23,152 bases of DNA from an uncultured Frankineae bacterium (GTDB taxonomy: Bacteria; Actinomycetota; Actinomycetes; Mycobacteriales; SCTD01), in contig CADCUE010000268.1 in the NCBI GenBank assembly GCA_902805805.1, positions 1-23,152 of the forward strand. Reading direction: 5' to 3'. Of this stretch, positions 17,818-23,152 are shown in pieces. The notes below the pieces were generated by a model, which saw nothing but the letters and a program-made list of their open reading frames with translations, made no database searches and was not told where the DNA came from. Both the position numbers and the translations under genes were made by a program. Within the stretch, counting starts at the first letter, position 1; each line of letters starts with the position of its first letter.

Positions 17818-18707
17818 GCGCCGGCGCGACGTCCGACCGCGCGCCCGCCGGGCTGGCGCTGCTGCTGCCGTTCGTCCTCGTCTCCTTCGCCGCCAACTCG
17901 CTCATCACGCGGCACGTCGTCGGGCAGGACCTGCTCGACGCCGGGCTGCTCACCGGTGTGCGCTTCCTGGCCGGCGCCGTGGCCCTGCTGCTGCTCGCCG
18001 GGGTCCGTCGCGAGCGCCTGCGCACCGGGCGCGACACCCTGCTGCCGGCGCTCTGGCTCGGCCTGTACGCGGTCTTCATCTCCTACGGCTACGTGCACAT
18101 CGGCGCCGCGGCGGGGACCTTCGTCTTCTACGCCGCGGTGCTGCTGACGCTGGTGGCCGTCGACCGCCGGTCGGGAGGTCGGCTGCCCGGCCGCCGGATC
18201 GCCGGCGCCGCCGTCGCGCTGGTCGGCATCGGCGTGCTGGCGTCGGACTCGGTCGACACCGTGTCGCTCCTCGGCGTGGTCCTGCTGGCCGCCACCGGTG
18301 TGGCCTGGGGGCTGTACACGGCCGCCGGCCGGGGCCGCGCCGATCCGCGGCAGACCACGACCGCCAACTTCGCCGTCCTGGCGCTGGTGTGCCTGGTGCC
18401 GACGGCGGCCGGGATGGCCGCCGGTCTGCAGGTCACCGTGCCGGGGCTGCTGTGGGGGACCGCCATGGGCGCCGGCACGACGGCGTTCGCCTACGTCGCG
18501 TGGTACGCCTGCCAGCGTCGGCTGACCGGCGCGCAGGCCGGGCTCGTGCAGCTCGTCATCCCGGTGCTCACGACGGCCGGCGCCGTCCTGCTGCTCGGCG
18601 AGCCGCTGACGGTGCGGCTGCTCGTCGCGGCGGTCCTGGTCGGCCTCGGCATGTGGCTGGGCCGGGCGGTGCCCGCACGCACCCCGGCGCCGTCGGCTGC
18701 CCGCTAG
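17814..18707 (+). CDS. EamA-family (drug/metabolite transporter superfamily) membrane transporter
   Basis: A 297-aa protein with about ten membrane helices in two EamA repeats: LALLLPFVLVSFAANSLITRHVVG opens the first half, and VSLLGVVLLAATGVAWGLYTAAG opens the second. The end of the second repeat, AGLVQLVIPVLTTAGAVLLLGEPLTVRLLVAAVLVGLGMWLG, is the usual EamA ending with the conserved P...GE. These are exporters of amino acids or other small metabolites; the cargo is unknown. It is translationally coupled to the phosphatase, and its TAG stop forms part of the putative purK -10 element. Confidence 0.87.
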   Translation: MSAGATSDRAPAGLALLLPFVLVSFAANSLITRHVVGQDLLDAGLLTGVRFLAGAVALLLLAGVRRERLRTGRDTLLPALWLGLYAVFISYGYVHIGAAAGTFVFYAAVLLTLVAVDRRSGGRLPGRRIAGAAVALVGIGVLASDSVDTVSLLGVVLLAATGVAWGLYTAAGRGRADPRQTTTANFAVLALVCLVPTAAGMAAGLQVTVPGLLWGTAMGAGTTAFAYVAWYACQRRLTGAQAGLVQLVIPVLTTAGAVLLLGEPLTVRLLVAAVLVGLGMWLGRAVPARTPAPSAAR

Positions 18708-18710
18708 GGT
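18705..18710 (+). promoter_or_regulatory. Putative -10 element of purK, overlapping the upstream stop codon
   Basis: TAGGGT, seven bases before GTG 18718, is the same hexamer and spacing as at the ABM gene (5013-5018). The first three bases are the stop codon of the EamA gene. It predicts a leaderless purK-purE transcript separate from the phosphatase-transporter pair. Confidence 0.45.
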
Positions 18711-18717
18711 CGACCGC

Positions 18718-19893
18718 GTGGCGATCCGGGGTGCGATGGGCCTGCCCGTGGTCGGCATGGTCGGCGGCGGGCAGCTGTCCCGGATGACGCACCAGGCCTC
18801 GATCGCGCTGGGGCTGTCGCTGCGCGTGCTCGCCGACGCCGAGCACGACAGCGCCGCCCTCGTCGCGCACGGCGTCAGCCTCGGCGAGCACACCTCGCTG
18901 GACGACCTGCGGGCGTTCGCCCGCGGCTGCGAGGTCGTCACGTTCGACCACGAGCACGTGCCGGAGGGGCTGCTCGAGGGGCTGGAGGTCGAGGGCTTCC
19001 GCATCGCCCCCGGCCGGGCTGCGCTGCGGCACGCCCAGGACAAGCTCGTCATGCGCGAGCGGCTGGCCGCCCTGGGCGTGCCCGTCCCGCCGTTCTGCCC
19101 GGTGGCGAGCGTCGCGGACGTCGAGGGCTTCGCGCGCCACGTCGGCTGGCCGCTCGTGCTCAAGGCCGCGACCGGTGGCTACGACGGCAAGGGCGTGTGG
19201 GTCGTGCGCGACGCCGCCGAGGCCGCCGAGGTCGTCGCCTCCGGCGTGCGGCTGCTCGCCGAGCAGCTCGTCCCGCTGCAGCGCGAGCTCGCCGCGGTCG
19301 TCGCGCGCTCGCCGTACGGGCAGGGCGCCGCCTGGCCCGTGGTCGAGACGGTGCAGTCCGACGGCATCTGCGTGGAGGTCGTCGCACCGGCGCCGGGGCT
19401 GTCGGAGGATCGGGCGCTCGAGGCCCAGGGCCTGGCGCTCCGGCTCGCCGACGAGCTCGCCGTCGTCGGGGTGCTCGCCGTCGAGCTGTTCGAGACGGCC
19501 GACGGGCTGATGGTCAACGAGCTGGCGATGCGTCCGCACAACAGCGCCCACTGGACCATCGAGGGCTCGCGCACCTCGCAGTTCGAGCAGCACCTGCGTG
19601 CGGTCCTCGACTACCCGCTCGGCGAGACCTCGCTCACCGCGCGCTGGACGGTGATGGCCAACCTGCTCGGCGGCGACGAGCCCGACCCCGACCTGGACCG
19701 GCGCCTGCACCTGCTGTGGGGTCGCGACCCGGGGCTCAAGGTCCACCTCTACGGCAAGCAGATCAGGCCGGGCCGCAAGATCGGCCACGTCACCGTGCTG
19801 GGCGAGGACCTCGACGACGTCCGCCGGCGCGCCCAGCTCGGCGCCGCCTACCTGCGCGACGGCGTCTGGCCGGACGACTGGCCGCACACGTGA
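18718..19893 (+). CDS. purK: N5-carboxyaminoimidazole ribonucleotide synthase (PurK)
   Basis: ATP-grasp enzyme of purine synthesis that makes N5-CAIR from AIR, bicarbonate and ATP. The 391-aa protein has [18 protein letters not shown] (11-28), TFDHEHVP, the ATP-grasp loop [15 protein letters not shown], and the metal/substrate region [29 protein letters not shown] 18718 is the natural start; there is no space for one further upstream without entering the transporter gene. Its stop overlaps the purE start, so PurK and PurE, which act one after the other, are made together. Confidence 0.95.
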   Translation: MAIRGAMGLPVVGMVGGGQLSRMTHQASIALGLSLRVLADAEHDSAALVAHGVSLGEHTSLDDLRAFARGCEVVTFDHEHVPEGLLEGLEVEGFRIAPGRAALRHAQDKLVMRERLAALGVPVPPFCPVASVADVEGFARHVGWPLVLKAATGGYDGKGVWVVRDAAEAAEVVASGVRLLAEQLVPLQRELAAVVARSPYGQGAAWPVVETVQSDGICVEVVAPAPGLSEDRALEAQGLALRLADELAVVGVLAVELFETADGLMVNELAMRPHNSAHWTIEGSRTSQFEQHLRAVLDYPLGETSLTARWTVMANLLGGDEPDPDLDRRLHLLWGRDPGLKVHLYGKQIRPGRKIGHVTVLGEDLDDVRRRAQLGAAYLRDGVWPDDWPHT

Positions 19894-20402
19894 GCCTGGT
19901 CAGCGTGGTCATGGGGAGCGACTCGGACTGGCCCGTGATGGAGGGCGCTGCCGGCGCCCTGGCCGAGTTCGGCGTGGCGCACGACGTGCGCGTGCTGTCG
20001 GCGCACCGCACGCCGCGGGAGATGCTCGAGTGGGCGCAGGCCGCCGACGGTCGAGGCGTCCGCGTCGTCATCGCCGGCGCCGGCGGGGCAGCCCACCTGC
20101 CCGGGATGGTCGCGTCGATGACCCCGCTGCCGGTGATCGGGGTGCCGGTGCCGCTGAAGCACCTCGACGGGATGGACTCGCTGCTGTCGATCGTGCAGAT
20201 GCCGGCCGGCGTCCCGGTCGCCACCGTGTCGATCGGCGGCGCCCGCAACGCCGGTCTGCTGGCGGTGCGGGTGCTGGCGGCGAGCGACCCAGGGCTGCGC
20301 GAGCAGATGCGCGGCTTCCAGGAGCGGCTGGCCTCGGCCGCCCGCGACAAGGACGCCGCGCTGCAGGACCGGCTCCGCGGACGGGCGCAGCAGGCGGGCT
20401 AG
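19890..20402 (+). CDS. purE: N5-carboxyaminoimidazole ribonucleotide mutase (PurE)
   Basis: Class I PurE, 170 aa, which turns N5-CAIR into CAIR. The sequence has [12 protein letters not shown] (6-17) for the phosphate site, [10 protein letters not shown] with the catalytic His, and [15 protein letters not shown]. The C-terminus [21 protein letters not shown] is also typical. GTG 19890 overlaps the purK stop as GTGA. The stop codon shares the palindrome CTAG (20399-20402) with the stop of the opposing ABC permease gene, so the two genes overlap by four bases tail to tail. Confidence 0.95.
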   Translation: MSLVSVVMGSDSDWPVMEGAAGALAEFGVAHDVRVLSAHRTPREMLEWAQAADGRGVRVVIAGAGGAAHLPGMVASMTPLPVIGVPVPLKHLDGMDSLLSIVQMPAGVPVATVSIGGARNAGLLAVRVLAASDPGLREQMRGFQERLASAARDKDAALQDRLRGRAQQAG

Positions 20403-21214
20403 AGGACCAGCCGGGCCCTCAGCCGGCGGACGGCCAGCGCCCACATCGCCACGCCGAACACCGCCAGCGCGGCCACGTGGCCGACGTCGGCGAGCTGGAA
20501 GCCGAAGACGGCGTGCCGGACGAGCTCCACGCAGTGGTAGAGCGGGTTGAGCAGCGCCGCGGTCGACGCCCACTCGGGCAGGCCGTCGATCGGGAAGAAG
20601 GTCCCGGCGACGAGGAACAGCGGTGTCAGGACGGCCGAGATGACGTAGCCGAACGAGTCGATGGACGGCACGATGCCCGACACCCAGATGCCGAAGGCCG
20701 CGAAGCCGAAGCCGGTCAGGGCGCCGATCAGCGGCACGAGCAGCATCCCGAGCGACGGCTCGAGGCCGAAGGCGATCGCCACCAGCATCGGCACGACGCC
20801 GAGGACCCCCGCCCGCAGCGAGATCCACAGCGCCTCCGCGGTGACGAGCTCCTCGGTGTCCACCGGCGCGGCGAGCACCGCGTCGTAGGTCTTCTGGAAG
20901 ACCCGCTTGATGAAGGTGCCGAACATGCCGGGGAAGGCCGAGCCGAACAGGACGGCGGTGGCGACGATGCCGGTGCCGACGAAGTCGATGTAGTCGTAGC
21001 CGGCGACCCGCGCGACGAGCGAGCCGAAGCCGAAGCCGAAGGCCAGCAGGTAGATCGTCGGCTCGATGACCGAGGAGAAGGTCGTCGAGCGCCAGTAGCG
21101 CCGGAACATCGTGGCCTCGCGGAACACGACCGCGCCGATGGCGGCCGGCTCGATCCGGCGCAGCCGGGAGACGGGCAGCCGCGAGCTCGCGGGTGCGACG
21201 GTGCGGGCGGTCAC
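20399..21214 (-). CDS. ABC-2 type transporter permease (NodJ/DrrB-like)
   Basis: Membrane subunit of 271 aa with six predicted helices. [36 protein letters not shown] is the start of the family domain, and the stretch [38 protein letters not shown] is its conserved end. Together with the ATPase it should export a small hydrophobic molecule, drug or lipid; the cargo is unknown. Start GTG 21214 overlaps the ATPase stop as GTGA and follows GGAGAAGG. A frame open to 22435 is the ATPase gene out of phase. Confidence 0.9.
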   Translation of the reverse strand: MTARTVAPASSRLPVSRLRRIEPAAIGAVVFREATMFRRYWRSTTFSSVIEPTIYLLAFGFGFGSLVARVAGYDYIDFVGTGIVATAVLFGSAFPGMFGTFIKRVFQKTYDAVLAAPVDTEELVTAEALWISLRAGVLGVVPMLVAIAFGLEPSLGMLLVPLIGALTGFGFAAFGIWVSGIVPSIDSFGYVISAVLTPLFLVAGTFFPIDGLPEWASTAALLNPLYHCVELVRHAVFGFQLADVGHVAALAVFGVAMWALAVRRLRARLVL

Positions 21215-22164
21215 TCGACCTTCTCCCCGGTCAGCAGGACGAACACGTCCTCGAGCGTGGCCGGACGGGCGATCGCCTCCGGCAGCTGCGCCACGACCGA
21301 CTCGGGCGCCTGCTCGGCGCGCAGGACCGCCACGGCCGGTCCGGTGCGCCGCGTGGGCAGGCCCGCGTCGGCGGCGATCCGCTCCACCTCGACCAGCCGG
21401 AGCGGCGGGCCGTAGACCTCGAGGACGCCGCCGCCGGCGTGCTCGGCCACCAGCGCTCCGGGGGTGCCGAACGCGATCACGCGTCCGGCGCTCATGACCG
21501 CCACGTCGTCGGCGAGGCGCTCGGCCTCCTCGATGTAGTGCGTCGACATCAGCACGGTGACGCCCTCGGACCGCAGCGCGTCGATCAGCGCCCACAGCTC
21601 CTGCCGCACCTGCGGGTCCAGGCCCACCGTCGGCTCGTCGAGCAGGACCAGCCGCGGCCGGTGCACCAGCGCGCGGGCGATGAGCAGCCGGCGGCGCATC
21701 CCGCCGGAGAGGTCGTCGACGCGGGTCTCGGCGCGCGTCGTGAGCTGGGCGACCTCCAGGGCGCGCTGCACCGCCGCGGCCCGCTGCCCCCGCGGGAGCC
21801 GGTAGAGGCGGGCGAAGACCTGCAGGTTCTGCCGGACGGTCAGCTCGATGTCGAGGTTGTCCTGCTGCGGGACGACCCCCATCTGCGCCCGCGCCTGCTT
21901 GGACTGCTCGGGGACGGCCAAGCCGAGCACCTCGATCGTCCCCTCGTCGGCGACCGCCTGCGCCGTGAGCAGGCGCATCGTCGTCGACTTCCCGGCGCCG
22001 TTGGGACCGAGCAGCCCGAGGCAGGTGCCGGACCGGACGTCGAGGTCCAGCCCGTCGACCGCGCGCAGGGCGCCGAAGGCCTTGACGACCCCGCGCAGGG
22101 ACAGCCCCAGCGTGCCGGTGACGTCGACCGGCGCCGGGAGCGCCAGCTCGGGGGTGGGGTGCAC
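21211..22164 (-). CDS. ABC transporter ATP-binding protein (NodI/DrrA-like)
   Basis: ATPase subunit of 317 aa. Walker A is GPNGAGKS (53-60), the Q-loop is VVPQQDN (98-104), the signature is LSGGMRRRL, and Walker B is LVLLDEP with THYIEEAERLADD as the His switch. The C-terminal 80 residues are a DrrA-type extension ending [14 protein letters not shown]. The run MGVVPQQDNLDIELTVRQNL is the text usually seen in NodI-like exporters. GTG 22164 is preferred: TAGCCT ends eight bases before it and there is no ribosome site. The longer frame to 23127 overlaps another gene. Confidence 0.9.
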   Translation of the reverse strand: MHPTPELALPAPVDVTGTLGLSLRGVVKAFGALRAVDGLDLDVRSGTCLGLLGPNGAGKSTTMRLLTAQAVADEGTIEVLGLAVPEQSKQARAQMGVVPQQDNLDIELTVRQNLQVFARLYRLPRGQRAAAVQRALEVAQLTTRAETRVDDLSGGMRRRLLIARALVHRPRLVLLDEPTVGLDPQVRQELWALIDALRSEGVTVLMSTHYIEEAERLADDVAVMSAGRVIAFGTPGALVAEHAGGGVLEVYGPPLRLVEVERIAADAGLPTRRTGPAVAVLRAEQAPESVVAQLPEAIARPATLEDVFVLLTGEKVE

Positions 22165-22172
22165 GAGGCGCA

Positions 22173-22178
22173 AGGCTA
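22173..22178 (-). promoter_or_regulatory. Putative -10 element of the ABC exporter operon
   Basis: TAGCCT on the minus strand, eight bases before GTG 22164. No -35 element is clear. The 59-base gap upstream to 22223 holds nothing else I can identify. Confidence 0.35.
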
Positions 22179-22223
22179 GGCGCGGCCGGCAGATCCGCCA
22201 CCTGGTTTGCCGTCGGGGCGGTC

Positions 22224-23152
22224 TCAGGCCAGGGCGTCGAAGCGGTCCCGCAGCCGGCCCACGTCGCGGCGGCGCTGCTCGTAGTCGGCGCCGACGGCGA
22301 GCAGCAGCGCGCCGGCGGCGGCGAGCGACAGCCAGCGCGGCATCGCGACGGCGTACGGCCCGAGCAGCCGGACGGCGTCCACGGCGAGCACGGCCGTGCC
22401 GATCGCCAGCGGCGCCTGCAGGCGGGCCCGCGCACCGACCAGCAGCACGGCCAGGGCGGCCAGCCCGACCAGCAGCGAGCGGGTGAGGTCGTCGCGGCCG
22501 AGCGACACGAGCAGGGTCGGCAGCAGCGCCAGCGACAGCCCGGGGGCGTACACCCACGAGGTCACACCCGGGTCGGTCCGGCGGCGCAGGAGGCCGAGGA
22601 CCAGCGCGGCCACGGCCACCGGCAGGAGGTAGGGCTCGGGGACGTCGATGCGCGCCTCGGCGAGGCGGACCCACGACGAGCCCGTCATCAGCACTGCTGC
22701 GAGGACGGCCGCAGGACGGCGGTCGGGCCGCAGGGCAGTCGCGAGGGCGATGAGGCCGAGCCCCAGCAGGGTCCACGACAGCCAGCCCGCGTCGCCGGCC
22801 GTCAGGACCAGGGCGGTGCCGCCGGTGGCCGCGGCGGCGACGTCGGCGCCGAGCCGGCGGCAGGCGTCCAGCAGGGGGCTGACGGCGGCCAGCACGGCCA
22901 CGGCGAGCAGCAGCAGCGCGCCGGTCTGGTCCGTGGCGAGCTCGGCAGCCAGACCGGCAGCCGCGAGCTCGGCGGCGGCCAGGACTCCTGCGGTCCCGAC
23001 GGCGACGGCGGGCAGCGCCCCGGGCAGCCGCGTCGCCGCGAGCCCCGCGCAGACCAGGGCGGTGAGCCCGAGCACGACCAGGGTGGACGTCTGCGAGCCC
23101 GCCGACCAGGCCGTGGCGTACAGGCACAGCGCCGCCCCGGCGCCGGCCAGCG
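22224..23152 (-). CDS. Large multi-pass membrane protein, C-terminal part (SCO7613-type), 5' end missing
   Basis: The frame stays open to the window edge, so only the last 309 or so residues are seen. They are almost all hydrophobic Ala/Leu/Val-rich helices, at least eight to ten, broken by short Arg/Asp loops. They end in a soluble tail, GADYEQRRRDVGRLRDRFDALA. This layout and tail match the C-terminal domain found in actinobacterial SCO7613-like membrane proteins, whose function is not known. A GTG at 23075 could be read as a start, but coding-like hydrophobic sequence (LYATAWSAGSQTSTLVV) continues above it. Confidence 0.7.
   Translation of the reverse strand, partial: LAGAGAALCLYATAWSAGSQTSTLVVLGLTALVCAGLAATRLPGALPAVAVGTAGVLAAAELAAAGLAAELATDQTGALLLLAVAVLAAVSPLLDACRRLGADVAAAATGGTALVLTAGDAGWLSWTLLGLGLIALATALRPDRRPAAVLAAVLMTGSSWVRLAEARIDVPEPYLLPVAVAALVLGLLRRRTDPGVTSWVYAPGLSLALLPTLLVSLGRDDLTRSLLVGLAALAVLLVGARARLQAPLAIGTAVLAVDAVRLLGPYAVAMPRWLSLAAAGALLLAVGADYEQRRRDVGRLRDRFDALA

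Noticed and set aside
18568..19887. Minus-strand open frame of 439 codons opposite purK
   Set aside because: It has no recognisable domain and lies antisense to purK, whose motifs are complete.

Overview
The window is very GC-rich (by eye well above 70%) and is packed with chromosomal housekeeping genes. It looks like a high-GC Gram-positive actinomycete. The signs are GTG starts, GTGA/ATGA stop-start overlaps, an acyl-CoA carboxylase with a small epsilon subunit, and an LpdA-type quinone reductase like Mycobacterium tuberculosis Rv3303c. I cannot name the genus; a Frankiales/Geodermatophilales/Kineosporiales-type lineage is a guess. From memory, much of the gene content (purE, purK, gtrA, birA, accD5-accE5, accA3, lpdA, sdhCDA) lies in one stretch of the M. 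tuberculosis chromosome (about Rv3275c to Rv3318), so this is probably an ancestral actinobacterial block that has been rearranged. I see no mobile element, CRISPR array, tRNA or rRNA.

Layout: 1-1564 (minus) sdhC-sdhD-sdhA, succinate dehydrogenase, sdhA cut by the window edge. 1690-3312 (minus) a membrane Ser/Thr protein kinase. 3402-4979 (plus) the catalytic subunit of a two-subunit B12 acyl-CoA mutase. 5026-7722 (plus) an ABM-domain protein, a GCS2-type carboxylate-amine ligase and an M20D amidohydrolase, facing a minus-strand gamma-glutamylcyclotransferase-like protein (7726-8178). 8240-10641 (plus) LpdA-like flavoprotein and a zinc alcohol dehydrogenase. 10678-11538 (minus) a membrane-anchored matrixin-like metalloprotease. 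11629-15208 (minus) the acyl-CoA carboxylase operon accD-accE-accA, divergent from birA (15252-16085). 16093-17005 (minus) a small membrane protein and a GtrA protein. 17029-20402 (plus) a PtpB-like phosphatase, an EamA transporter, purK and purE. 20399-22164 (minus) an ABC-2 exporter. 22224-23152 (minus) the C-terminal part of a large membrane protein. No gene-free stretch exceeds 300 bases; the longest is 125 bases (1565-1689).

Functional theme: propionyl-CoA carboxylase, its biotin ligase, a methylmalonyl-CoA-type mutase and succinate dehydrogenase together cover most of the route from propionyl-CoA to fumarate. Two 16-bp CRP/GlxR-like sites with identical half-sites (TGTGA-N6-GCACA) lie upstream of sdhC and in the accD/birA divergent region, which suggests shared cAMP-type control. 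A second theme is gene starts: at about ten genes a TANNNT-like -10 element ends 6-8 bases before the start codon, which predicts leaderless transcripts. No clearly new multi-gene system stands out. The least explained group is the amide-bond-forming and amide-bond-cleaving cluster at 5026-8178.
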